Both the position numbers and the translations under genes were made by a program. Of a stretch of 64,000 nucleotides of DNA, positions 12,218-23,650 are shown piece after piece. The notes beneath the pieces were generated by a model. It saw nothing but the letters and a program-made list of their open reading frames with translations, did no database searches and was not told the DNA's origin. Location of the stretch: positions 38,220,593-38,284,592 of the forward strand of contig OX419759.1 of assembly GCA_948567375.1 (NCBI GenBank), given 5' to 3'. Origin of the DNA: Lunularia cruciata. Its lineage: Eukaryota > Streptophyta > Marchantiopsida > Lunulariales > Lunulariaceae. Position 1 is the first letter of the stretch. Every line of letters begins with the position of its first letter.

Positions 12218-14329
12218 TATGTGGTGCCCACATTTTTTGTTTTTCTTCAAAATAAAGGAGAAGAAGTGTATAGAGAAGTTGGATTGCGCCTATATGGCCA
12301 AAGAAGGCAAAGAAAAGAGTCTTCGGGATGAAACCCAAAGTAAAGTGACTTTGGGTCATAAGGCGAAGTACTTGGAAATGCCCTGTCAGCATACAACCCG
12401 AAGTAAATTGTCTTCATATCAGGGGGAGCTCAACCCAAGGTGAAGACAGTCTAACAACCTTTTGTTGGGGCAAGAAATTCAAGAAGGGGCCGTTTAAAAA
12501 CTTGTGGCCCTTACGTGCAAAGGTTTATTGACAGTGACAGGTGCATGCTGGAGGTGTGATTTCTTGGTAGAAATTCGAAGTGACGGAAGACAAAGAAGCG
12601 CAACTCTATAAAAATTGAACTTGCAACGACAAAATGTTGAGTAATTTTCCTTTGCCGCTGAGAGGTCGTCTTGTAGGTGATCGTGGGAAGGGAAATAGAG
12701 TTGGAATTGTGCTAGTCGTGAGGGAGAAGTCGCGAGAGTGAAATCAAGAGAGAGTGAGAAGGTAGAAGAGATGGGAGGAGGGAAGAAGAACTCCAAATTT
12801 CCAATGAGAAATCATGCAATTTGAAGGTTAGATGTGATAGCAAGGATTGAAGTCTTGAGCCGACTTCGGATCACCTTTCTGGCATGGAGCTGGAATGTAA
12901 GTTTTCCAGGACTCATGACAGAAATCATCGTGAGTAAGTGTCTTGATGGACCCGAGGAAGAAGCAAAGAGAGGAAATCCGGCTCGCTGGACAGAGTCGGA
13001 TTGGAGACTTGTACTCGGGAAGGAAGCAGGCCCTGAGCAGGGAGCCATGTTCTTGGGAAAGGGAGAGATAGCCCAGGAAACTCAGGAGGTTAGAGATGCC
13101 TTCTCGTCAAAACAGACGAAGAATGGCTACAAGGTTGAGAGCTACAAAGACCCTGTGAAGAGAGGGATTGTGAGTGCTCTGATGGCTATCCTAAAGCCAA
13201 AGAGAACCACTTATGTGATGAAACACCAAGCGGTGTTCTTCCATAAGTTGTTTGCAGGAGAACCAATCAATTGGGCAAGGTGTTTTCACGGGAGAACGAG
13301 CCAGATGGTGTGGAATTTGTGGGATAAGTCGCCTCCACACTACATCGTGCCATTTGCAGCACACTTCTACCTCGGGCTCAACTTGCTGAATTTGGCGGAG
13401 CGGACTAGGATGGTGTCGCACTTCCATCCGGTGTCGTGGGGAACGTTTGGTCTCGAGAGTGCGCCGAGCACATGGCTGCTTGTGCTTAGTTTTCCCTACT
13501 GTCCTTCTTTTGGGTCTTTCCCATAGACTGACATTCCTTCCCTACTCCTGGTTTGTCGGGAATTTGTCTCTATATGAACCTGTTGTTTCAGTTTCCCTAA
13601 GGTTGGCTCTCCCTGAAGGTTTTGTTTTATCCTTGACTTTCATAAATTTAATCTTGTCATGCTAGTCTGGTGTTATGGTTTCTACCTCTACCTGGTCTCA
13701 TATTCTATTTTCACGTCAGGTTCAAGCTATGGTTCGGGATCTGGCAGTTCATAGACCTAGGTCAGGTGGCCCTTTAATAAAATAAAAGAAAAAGAAAAAA
13801 CAACTGAGTGATCTAACCAAACATAAACCCGGGCCTCCAGATCATTTACTTAGGCTATTCACATGGACCAGACTGAGAGTTCCTAGAATGGAGTTTTCCT
13901 CAACTCTAGTCACAATTCATAACACAATCCGCTTCTAAGATTCATCATTCACAGGAGTTTCAACAACAACGTTCACAAGGTTGGATAAGTCAAATAGTTC
14001 TAGTCAAGACAATGCCTGCCCTAAGGTTGCAACTGATCATCAACTCAGCCGGCAGTTCACATATATTCTGTCCGGCAGCATGCAAGGCAATTCACCCTCC
14101 AAACCTCTTCATTCTCCTATGCCCTGTTTTGCATATCAGATTCACTCCATTCAGACAGGCCAACCAACTTCAAATCTTTCTTGCCTTTGTTCCAGATGAG
14201 CTGAGCCACCTCAAAATTCTCCTCCTTTTCTTCCTGACTAGCTCCTATCACTGCCTGTTCAGTCACTCTTCACAACATCTTCCCAAAAAAAATTATATCT
14301 TTCTTCTTCACTCCTATCCTCACCTTCGG

Positions 14330-14650
14330 GAGATTATCCTTTGGCAACTTCTGCAGCAAATCCCCTTCAGACCTGCAAAAATTCCTCTCCAATTCTGTCC
14401 CTCAACACTCTATCAACATTTTCACATTGAAATCTCTCTTCCTCAGTCCTGTTCTCACCTTCGTGAGAGTTTCTTTTGCTACTCTTGCAGCCTGCCCTTC
14501 AGACCTGCGAAAATTCTCTTTCCAATTCTGTCCCTCAACACTCTATCAACATTTTCACACATAAATCCCTCCTCCTCAGTCCTGTTCTCACCTTTGTGAG
14601 AGTTTCTTTTGCTACTCCTGCAGCCTGCCCTTCAGACCTACAAAAATTGC
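14330..14650. repeat. Tandem array, about 132-bp unit, a little over 2 copies
   Basis: The block containing CCTTCAGACCTGC and CAACACTCTATCAACATTTT recurs, with marker spacings of 132 and 133 bp (14371, 14503, 14636). It is the first of four consecutive arrays in insert C. Confidence 0.75.
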
Positions 14651-14779
14651 CCTTCTGTCCAAGCACTTCCTCTCCTGCACATTTGTTCATTCCTTCAAGA
14701 AGAAACCTTTCTCTCCCCTGCACTCTCAAGTCCCTAACAGTACCTGCTAAAATTGTCCTCTTGCAACCTCACCAAACCA

Positions 14780-15298
14780 CTTCACATTGCTGCAAAATTT
14801 GTCTTCGTGCAGCCCTCACAAACCCCTTCACAGTCCTGCGAAAATTGCCTTCTTGAAACACTTTCTGCCCTGCACTTTCAAGCCCTCACATTCCTGCAAA
14901 AATTGCCTTCATGCACCTCACCAAAACCCATCACAGTCCTGCAAAAATTGCCTTCTTGAAACACATTCTGCCCTGCACTTTCAAGCCCTCACATTCCTGC
15001 AAAAATTGCCTTCATGCACCTCACCAAAACCCGTCACAGTCCTGCAAAAATTGCCTTCATGAAAACACTTTCTGCCCTGCACTTTCAAGCCCTCACATTC
15101 TTGCGAAAATTGCCTTCATGCACCTCACCAAAACTCATCACAGTCCTGCGAAAATTGCCTTCATGAAAACACTTTCTGCCCTGCACTTTCAAGCCCTCAC
15201 ATTCCTGCAAAAATTGCCTTCATGCACCTCACCAAAACCCATCACAGTCCTGCAAAAATTGCCTTCATGAAACACTTTCTGCCCTGCACTTTCACATT
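14780..15298. repeat. Tandem array, 103-104-bp unit, about 5 copies
   Basis: The marker CTGCCCTGCACTTTC recurs at 14865, 14968, 15072, 15176 and 15279. Each unit also holds CCTGCAAAAATTGCCTTC twice, so a shorter half-unit is embedded in it. Copies are more than 90 percent identical. Confidence 0.9.
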
Positions 15299-15309
15299 TT
15301 GAAAATTCC

Positions 15310-15495
15310 TCTCCTGGTCCAAGCACAGCCCTGCACTCTCACATTTCGAAATTTCTCTCTTGGTCCAAGCACAGCCCTGCACTCTCACATTTCGAAATTG
15401 CTCACCTGGTCCAAGCACAGCCCTGCACTCTCACATTTCGAAATTGCTCTCCTGGCCCAAGCACAGCCCTGCACTCTCACATTTCGAAATTCCTC
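15310..15495. repeat. Tandem array, 46-bp unit, 4 copies
   Basis: CTGGTCCAAGCACAGCCCTG recurs with an exact 46-bp period (15315, 15361, 15407, 15453). Each copy carries CTCTCACATTTCGAAATT. The copies are nearly identical, which implies recent amplification or homogenisation. Confidence 0.92.
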
Positions 15496-15589
15496 TCCTG
15501 TCCAACTCAAAAATCCTGGCCCTGATTGTTCCTCTTCCACCCTTCAGTTCTCAAGAAATTTTCTCCCCTGCACTCTCAAGCCCTCCTGT

Positions 15590-15955
15590 CCAACTCAAAA
15601 ATCCTCTCCTGTGTGTCTTCCTCTGTCCAAACCCTCCAGCTTCTCGAGAATTTCTCCTCCTGCCAAACCCTCTCCTGTCCAACTCAAAATCCTCTCCTGT
15701 GTGTGTTCCTCTATCCAAACCCTCCAGCTTCTCGAGAATTTCTCCTCCTGCCAAACCCTCTCCTGTCCAACTCGAAATTCCTCTCCTGTGTGTCTTCCTC
15801 TGTCCAAACCCTCCAGCTTCTCAAGAATTTCTCCTCCTGTCAAACCCTCTCCTGTCCAACTCAAAATCCTCTCCTGTGTGTGTTCCTCTGTCCAAACCCT
15901 CCAGCTTCTTGAGAATTTCTCCTCCTGCCAAACCCTCTCTTGTCCAACTCAAATT
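15590..15955. repeat. Tandem array, 88-bp unit, 4 copies
   Basis: CTCCTGTGTGT recurs at 15606, 15694, 15783 and 15871. Each unit includes CCAAACCCTCCAGCTTCT and GAATTTCTCCTCCTG. It is the last of the four arrays of insert C. Confidence 0.92.
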
Positions 15956-18257
15956 TTTTTTTTCTGATTTTTCCTCTGTCCCTAAAAGCCTTCATGACTA
16001 CTCCTTCCTAATCATTCCAGCCCCTTTTGATTCACTTCCTTCCTCCCACCTTCTGTCCTCTGCCCCCAAACTCCTCCTGTCATTCCCGAAAAAAAAAACC
16101 CTATTTCTCCCAAAACTCCTCTGTCCCTTTTCAAAAAAAAACCCTACTCCTTTCTTCTCCCAAAAATTTTTGCCACTCTTCTCGAAATCCTCTGCCAAAC
16201 CCTCTCGAAATCTTTTGGCATTTTGTGAAAACCCTCAGCCCTTCTCTGTCTCCTCACTTTCTCCCAAAACAAGATAGCAAAACCACACCCGAGATATATT
16301 ATCATAAATCCCTGTTCCTTACAACAAATAAAAGAGAAAAGAAAATTCATCACACCAAAAGCCTCAAGGGTACACGTGGGCTATTTTCCCGACAACACCG
16401 GATGTGCGAAAGGAGGTCGATATCGAGGAACAGCAGTACATTCTCCAAATCAAGAGCATCAACGACTACAACACAAAGACAGGGAAGAACATGGAGGTCG
16501 CAATGAGTACCTCGACGAAGAAGAGGAGTTGGCAAGGAGAAGCCAAAGATAGCAAGAAACCTCGGAAGATGCAGAGAAGTAACCCAAGGCAAAGTATGAT
16601 GGTGATTGAGTTGGAGGATGAGGACTCAGAAGGAGATGCTAAGCTCAAAACGGAAGACTCGGAACATGAGGAGGAGCCTGAGCTAAATACGAGATCTTGA
16701 AGCAACAATTTGTTGATTCAAGAGTAGAAGTTATCCATGCTATGGCGAGAGTAGCAACAAAGGATCAAGAGCTCGATAGAGTGATGGAGAGTATGGAGGA
16801 GAAGAAACAACTCTGGCAACAAGAGTTGGCGGCGCGATACAGAGAAGAAGACCGATTACAAGAATTACTTCGTAATCAGGAGGAGAAGGTAGTACAGAAG
16901 GAGAAGGAGACGGTGAAAGCCAAATTTGAGGAGGAGTTAGCAATGTACAAAGAGGACTGGCTTGCAGATCGGGAATGAGAAAGGAAGACAAGATTGGAGC
17001 CGATAAAGGAGATTGTCCTCCAGATGAATGCAATGTTGAGTATAGAGGCCAGCGTTCGAATTGAAGAGACGAGACTGCATGAGTTGAAATTGTTGGTGCA
17101 AGAGACAAGGCGAAGACAGGCAAAAGACACCGAGATGAACGCCTTGTTGATTAAATTGATAACTCGTGTAGATAGGAAGATATTAGAGGTAGAAGATAAT
17201 ATTGCGATTAGACTAGACTTAGTGAAAATAGAGATAGAAAAGCTTTGGAAAGATGTTGAAGCAAAACGCAAAGTAGATAACATAGGAGTGCAAATGTCTT
17301 CAGAGTTACCATCAAAGACATTAGAGAAGAGTGGGTTGGGAGATAAGGAGTTAGATAGATTACCCACTAGTGGAATTTCAGATTAGGAAAGAGAGTTGCT
17401 GGAATTGGTAGAAGAAGTAGGAGATATGAAACTCGAGGAAAAAGTGATAGGAAGTAAGATTACTTCGGGTTTGGGTTTGAAAGCTGAGGAAGAAGTAGAC
17501 ATCGGATCGGAGTAGTAACAGATTTGAGATTTGAAGAAGCAGATATGAAGAGGTGCATTGTCATTTTGGATCTGAAGGTTAGAAGAGTTGTTGTAGACAG
17601 TATAGTTGTTAGAACTGTCGATTTGTTCACTACTTAAGAGTGGCATTCGTTGTATCATGTTGTTCAGTGCTCATTATTTTTGAGAATAGATAAAGCAAAG
17701 TGTTGTGAATTAGTGCTCGTTGCTTGAGCTTGATTCCGAGTATCAACTTTGTGATTGTGTTTATGAGTGTGTGGAGAAATTTGAAGGGCAAGTCAGAGTG
17801 CTTGTTGGATGTTGGATTCCACAACCTTGATCTTCATTCTATGTGTTTGATCCTGAGTGAAGTGCAATCAAAGCAATGCCTTGAAAGATCTGAGAAGAGT
17901 TGTAGTGTTGGTAGTATTCTACATTTGTGAGTGCAGTGCAAAGTTGATGTGAAGCAATTTTGATCGAGGAAGTTATGCCTTCAGTGGAGGGGTGGAACAC
18001 AATTTTGAGGCGAAGTCGTTTTGCAGTGAAGTGCTATTTTTGGGAGAGCCTGAATCACCACAATCAAGATTGTTTGGAAAGATTTGATGGAGTTGTGATT
18101 AAGAAGTGTTAATTTGTGACAAGACTGCGAGTCAGTGCTTGTTACTTTCTTGTGGGTGTGGTTTCTACTTGAGAGATTAAAGATGCAACCAAGAAGAACT
18201 ACATTGTTACTATTTGCTTCATATTTGATCAATAGTGATATTTGCCGGGTTGTCACA

Positions 18258-19610
18258 ATTATAACTTCTCATTAAGGCAGTCTATCTCAATTTTTCTAGT
18301 CAATCTTGTACAACATTCACAACTTGGAATTTATTACACTCTTGAAGTCTTCTCATGTCAAAAATGGAGCAACAAACTACCATTGAATTTTCTTCACTTG
18401 GAATCGTCACAAGAGTTTTGCTGCTCCATTTAATTGACTTAAAGCCAAGAGGATTTTCCTCCAATCATGAACAAGATTTATGGCTTCAAAATAATATTCA
18501 CAATCAAACACAAAATGCTCTACTATTCTTGATATATTTTGCTTCAAAGACCTTTGGTTTCAAAAATTCCACTCTATCTTCTCCTTCTTGAAATGCCACT
18601 CTCTCCATTTGCTCTTGTTATTGCCCATCACAACTACTCTCTTCCAATAATTGAGGAAGATGCTCAATCTATTACTACATAACAATGATAACTTCAAGCA
18701 TCGTTGCTGTGACTACTACTCTACTACACTACCGTCTTACAATTCTCTAAGTTAGCATGTAGATGTGACACATCGAACACTCTTTGTAAGTTAAAATTGG
18801 AAGGATCGATGGTTCATCAAACAAGGTGATAATATTCAAAAGGTTTTGGCCAAAGAAAGAAGTGATGAACTCTTGGAAATGATGCTTTGGCAACCATGGA
18901 TACAAAAAGCCCAATGCTTTGGGATAGATTGATTCAATGGTGCATAGATTCCATCCATCATATTCTTACTCTAAGACCAATGTAAAAGATCAAGAGAAAT
19001 AGGAGAATGGAAGATCAAAATCACATTAGAAATGCTTAAGTGAGAGAAACTCTTAAACCTAGCATGAGCTTTATTTTGGTATTTATAGCAAAGCAACACA
19101 ATGTTCTTGAGAAGGTTCCCTTCCAATCCACCTTCTTGGAGTGTAAGCTAAGTTACCCAAGAAGTTGCCAAGGAATCATCCTAGCATACAAGCTAAGCTA
19201 GACGTTAACTGCATGTGCAAGTTTACCAATCCTTGGAAGGTACCTATAAGCTTTCTATTAAGAAGATTCCAAAGTGCATCTAGAACATTTGACCAGGAAT
19301 TTTCTAGAACATTCTTAGACTTCCTAACTATATTTGGCTTATTCTACTAACTTATTAGCATCTACAAATTTTTTATTAACTCTATATTATTATATAGAAG
19401 CTAAAAGGAGAAGAGTGTTTTGAATATTACCAAAGAGTCTTTATGGCTTAAAGTAAGCCTTAAGGGACTAAAATCAAAAGGTTGATTACTTCTTAGTGAG
19501 GTATGGGTTGCAAGCATCACTTTTTGATCCTTATGTGTATTATGGATTTGGGATACACTCACTACCTTTGTAGATGATGGACTCATTTGTGGGAAAAAAT
19601 AAATCCCACA
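18258..19610 (-). mobile_element. Chromovirus fossil A, gag remnant and LTR
   Basis: This is the other half of chromovirus A. On the minus strand a gag-like stretch (about 18700-18400) includes ALSQLNGAAK, a typical plant gypsy gag motif. To its right lies an LTR in reverse orientation, with a TATA element (GGTATTTATAG on the plus strand at about 19078). This LTR matches the inverse of the plus-strand copy at 19.77 kb and 23.4 kb. The outer edge is probably the TGTGGGATTTA start read leftward from 19610. Element B separates this part from the pol part at 1-3186. Confidence 0.75.
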
Positions 19611-19769
19611 TCACTACCATGTTAGATGACCTTGGTAGAGAGTTTGTAGTTACACTTGGAGAATTAGAATGCTATGAAGGACTTCAGATTTTTTCATGAT
19701 AGAGAAAACTCAAAATCAAATTGACTCAAGAAAGATGTGTAGAGTCAATTATAAATCTGTTCAATCTTG
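19611..19769. other. Short spacer between two inverted chromovirus copies
   Basis: About 160 bp with no gene. It may be host DNA or the unresolved outer edge of either neighbouring LTR. Confidence 0.4.
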
Positions 19770-22700
19770 GGCCAAATTAGCCATGAAATATAAGAAGATT
19801 CTAGAAACATCTAGGAAGCTACTTGGTACCTTCCAAGCATTGGGTAATATGCATGTTAAGTGATGACTTATAGGAGGAAGCTTCTTGGCTAGCTTAGCTT
19901 GCATGCAAAATAGATGGCTTCTTGAAGGAAACATCTTGAGAAACTTCCTAACTAGCTTAGCTTGCATGCCAAATAGGTGGCTTGTAAAAAAAGCTTCTTG
20001 AGAAGCTTCTTGATTAACTTGGCTTGCTCTCAAAGAAGAGAATTTTGAGAAGCTTCTTAAGAAGCTTCTCAAGAGCCTTGTATATTCCCTATAAATACCA
20101 TATCCAAATCTCATACTAAGCATTTGGAATTTAGTTTACTTGTAAGTTAATAATCTCTGATCATGTTTGTAGGATTGTGATTGATTTTGGAAGTTTAAAG
20201 AATTGCATGTCCATGCAATTATCAAAGGAATTAAGTATTCCTATTGAACCAAGAACTAAAAATAGATTGATAATGGCAGATGCTAAAAAAGGCTCTATAT
20301 TCTATAACTCACATCCTATTACATTCAAGATTAGGGAGGAGTGTTTGGAATGTATAAGGTTTATGATGGCACTTCTACACTATGATGTCATTTTAGGTTT
20401 GCACTATTTTGAATGTTGTAAGATTCAATTTGATTGGACTCAATAAAAAATTCAGGTATAACACCAAGGTAGGGATTGATTAGGTTGTCTAGCACCTTTG
20501 ATTAAAAAAAACTAAGAATATTTATTCCTAAGATAGGAATTTTGTTAGTAAAGCAACCATAGAAAAAGTTTTGGAAGAAGATAAGTCTATTTTTGATGTG
20601 GATCAAGCTTATTGCTTATGGAGAATTTGATGAGGGCCAAAAGCCTCATCAAGCAATGGTTGATCAAATAGTTCAAGAGTTTTAAGATATGTTTGTAGAT
20701 GATCTACTGAAAGGATTACCCTATGATAGTGGTATGCCTTTCAAGTGGTATGCCTTTCAATATTGAGTTATTTCCAAGAAGTACTACCAATCTATTGAGT
20801 AGACCAATCTATTGACTCTCATCAAATGAGTTAGATAAGCTTCAAGCAACATTGATGGAGTTTTGAGAGAAGGATTTAATACAACATAGTACACTTCCTT
20901 GGGAAGCAATAGTACTATTTGTCCCAAAGAAGGATAGAAGAATTCACTTTTGATTTTTTGATTGATTATTGTGGCCTCAATAAACAAATAATGAAGAATG
21001 CATATCTCTTGCCTCAAATTGATGAATTGTTAGATCAATTGAGTGAAGCATGATACTTCCCCAAGTTGGATCTCCAAAGCAACTATTGGTAGATTCCCAT
21101 TGATAGAGAGGATGTGCAAAATCTTACCTTTTGAACAAGGTATGGGTACTTTGAATGGAGTTATACCTTTCAGGCTCACAAATGCTCCAACAATCTTTAT
21201 GGATAAGATGCATTGGGTGTTGGATGGGCTATTGGATTGATACATTATGGTGTTCTTGGATGATATTTTAATCAATAGCAAGATGGAGGTAGAACATGTA
21301 AATCACGTGCAAGAAGTCTTAAGACAATTAGGTCAATGGAAGTTCTACTACAAGAAGTCAAAGTGTGCCTTTTGGTAGAAGGAAATTACCTCAACTAGGT
21401 CAATGGAAGTTCTACTACAAGAAGTCAAAGTTTGCCTTTTTTGGTAGAAGGAAAGTACCTTCTTGGGTCATAAGATCTCAACAAAGTGGATCAAGATGGA
21501 AGAGGAGAAAATCAAGACCATAACTAATTGGCTTACTCTAAAGAATACCATAAAAGTGTAGGCATTTAATGGATTGGCAAGTGCTCATGTGGCCACACCA
21601 TTGATTGACCTCTTGGGAGTATGGAAGCATTCTCTCTTGAGGAAACAAGTGATCATGCAAATTGATCATAAACCCTTATTGCAAGCATTACATTTAGAAC
21701 ACGTGAAGGGTCAACATCATTGATGGAAGGAACAACTATACTTGTTTGACATCAAACTTGAGTTTAAACTTGGTAGGTTCAATGTCATCCCTGATACCCT
21801 ATCATGATGACCTCATTTGCAAACTCTTCTTCCCATCATGGTGGCAATTAAAATAATGTCAATTGACTAAAAAGCCCAAATCAAGTTTAGGATTACTTTA
21901 CAACAAGACTCTTTTTACACTCTTTACAACAATGATACAAGGTTGTCTTGTAGCACGTAACAAGGAATACAACACCTTCTCCTTCAAAGAAAGCCTTCTA
22001 TTTTGTGAGAATTGGATCTACGTTCCAACCAAGGGTGATATATGACTTGTGCGCCTTCAAGAAGCCCATGACTTACCAATCATTGATCACATGGGTACAG
22101 ACAAGACCTTGGGTACCCCACAATACTAATGGTAGTGGCCCAACATGGTACAAGATGTTCAAGAGTTTGTCCAATATTGTAAGAGTTGTCAATGCAACAA
22201 GGCCAGCAACCAAAAACCGAGGGGCCTCCTTCAACCATTTCTCATCCCATCTTCTTGATAGGAACACGTGAGCTTAGATCTCATCACCTCCTATCCAAGA
22301 CAAAGCAAGGTCACACAACAATTATGGTGTTTGTGGATTAGCTTAGTAAGCAAATCCATTTGGCACTAACCTTTGATATAGTGGATGCTCCAATATTAGC
22401 CCAAATCTACTTCAGCAATGTCTTCAAGCATCATGGGATGTTTCATGTACTCATCTCCAATCGTGATCTCCAATTCATAAGAAAATTTTGGCAGACACTC
22501 TTCTATATACTCGGCACCAAGCTTACTTTGTCCATTGTCTATTGTCTTCAAGCTGATGGAAAAATTGAACATGAAAATTTCACCTTGGAGGATATGCTCT
22601 ATGTCTTTGTCAACATTCACAGTACCAAATAGGATGAATGTCTTATAGTTGCTTAGTTTGTCTACAATAATTCCAAATAAGCAAGCATTAGATTCTCTTC

Positions 22701-23650
22701 TTCTTCCTTAATTTTGGCTAAGATCCACTTGTTCTAGATTTTATTCTTTCTCCTCCTCCATCTCATGTCCCTCAAAATTCCACCTTCTTGACCACAATAC
22801 TCCAATCCCCACAAGAAACCAAATCCCATATCCTTGTTGCTCAAAATTGTTTGAAACAATACGCAAACCAACAACATCGTGATCTTACTTTTCAATTTGG
22901 TGATAAGGTCATATTTTCTTCTTGTAACCTACCCTTTCCCCTTGATGCCCAAGTTCTTAAACTTATTTCTAATTGGATAGGCCCATTTGATATTACCCAA
23001 ATCATTTCTCTAATTGCTTAACAACTTGCCTTGCCTTGTCATATGTCCATCCACCTTGTCTTTCATGTTTCCAAGTTGAACCCTTTGTTTCTAATACATC
23101 TTTCTTTTCTTCTCATGTCCAACCTCCTCCTCCTCATATTGTTATCAACAATCATAAGGATTATGAAGTTAATCATATCCTTGCATGTCACAACATTCAA
23201 TGTGGTTGCCAATAACATAAGGAGTGCAAAGTCCTTTAAAAGGGTATACCCTTCATGATGCCACTAGGGAGCCTCTTTCTCATATCCAAAATTCATAAAT
23301 GGCCATCTAGGAGTTTGGAGCTTCCATGATGATGAGGACATCACCAATTACCAGTGGAAGAATATGTAACAATATGGAGTTTATCGACGAGTTAGTCAAA
23401 AATAGGCCAAATTAGCCAAGAACTATAGGAATATTCTTGAAGCATCTAGGAAACTACTTGGTACCTTCCAAGTATTGGGAAATATGCATAGCAAGTGGTG
23501 ACTTCTAGGAAGGAAGGTTGTTGGGAAGCTTCCCAATTAGCTTGGCTTGCACTCTAAGAAAGTAGCTTTTAAGAAGCTTCTCAAGAGCTTTGTATACTTC
23601 CTATAAATACCAAAGCCCAAACTCATGCTAGGAATTTAGAGGTCCCTCAT
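19770..23650 (+). mobile_element. Ty3/gypsy chromovirus fossil A', plus strand
   Basis: A second member of the family of A, in the opposite orientation. LTR-like sequence (about 19770-20170, TATAAATACC at about 20090) is followed by a protease region (about 20177-20446, with VILGLHYFECCKIQFDW), reverse transcriptase (about 20700-21450, VFLDDILI), RNase H (about 21500-21800), integrase (about 21860-22700) and a chromodomain tail with HVSKLNPLF at about 23065. A second LTR-like stretch follows (about 23390-23650, again with CTATAAATAC at 23601). The two LTR stretches are only moderately similar by eye, so the element is old. It is badly decayed, with more than ten breaks. Both ends are uncertain by 100 bp or more. 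Confidence 0.8.
20047..20100 (+). promoter_or_regulatory. LTR promoter with palindromic GAA/TTC cluster and TATA box
   Basis: A perfect 24-bp palindrome at 20047-20070 is built from two GAAGCTTC blocks separated by TTAA. This is the nGAAnnTTCn pattern of a heat-shock element. CCTATAAATACC begins about 20 bp later (20089). More GAA/TTC inverted blocks lie upstream (19990-20010), and a similar AAGAAGCTTCT plus TATA arrangement stands at 23572-23610. Heat-shock factor control is inferred, not shown. Confidence 0.45.

Larger units (their letters stand above)
13432..16397. mobile_element. Insert C: probable solo LTR nested in the 3' LTR of B
   Basis: The insert begins TGTCGTGGGGAA and ends TTCCCGACAACA, which are imperfect inverted termini of the TG...CA kind. 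It is flanked by the 4-bp duplication CCGG (13428-13431 and 16398-16401). The 5' LTR of B reads straight across the same point, which proves the insertion. No gag or pol is visible in its 2966 bp, so a solo LTR or a short non-autonomous LTR element is most likely. Its middle is made of pyrimidine-rich tandem repeats, which explains the long but meaningless open frames there. It must be younger than element B. Confidence 0.78.
3187..18257 (+). mobile_element. Athila/Tat-like Ty3/gypsy element B with giant LTRs
   Basis: A large gypsy element inserted into chromovirus A. Parts in order: 5' LTR copy (3187-6072); primer-binding site (6080-6097); gag region (about 6160-8400) with three zinc-knuckle-like motifs near 7605, 7875 and 7960; protease around 8800 (IDSGSGVNVMT); reverse transcriptase about 9630-10290 (MPFGLCNAPATFQ, VFIDDF); RNase H about 10460-10830; integrase about 11090-11800 (zinc-binding HIRSCDACQ, core WGIDFVSP); polypurine tract (12207-12217); 3' LTR (12220-18257). 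The primer-binding site and the pol order support the Athila/Tat group. Sampled stretches of the two LTRs agree at roughly 95 percent by eye, suggesting an insertion several million years old or less, depending on the rate used. The coding regions are broken in roughly ten places, so it is a fossil. Confidence 0.88.
12220..18257 (+). repeat. 3' LTR of element B, split by insert C
   Basis: It starts TGTGGTGCCC after the polypurine tract and ends GTTGTCACA at 18257. Without the 2966-bp insert C the LTR is still over 3 kb. It contains the upstream start of the coiled-coil open region. Pairing with the 5' copy begins at about 13130. The right end abuts the gag region of chromovirus A, which resumes at 18258. 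Confidence 0.82.

Noticed and set aside
14780-15955. Regular repeats that might suggest a CRISPR array
   Set aside because: Units are contiguous tandem copies of 46-104 bp without unique spacers, and the DNA is eukaryotic.
15299-16277. Open frames of up to 305 codons in the 15-16 kb region
   Set aside because: They run through pyrimidine-rich tandem arrays that stay open in several frames at once because the units lack stops. There is no domain, and the sequence is explained as part of an LTR.
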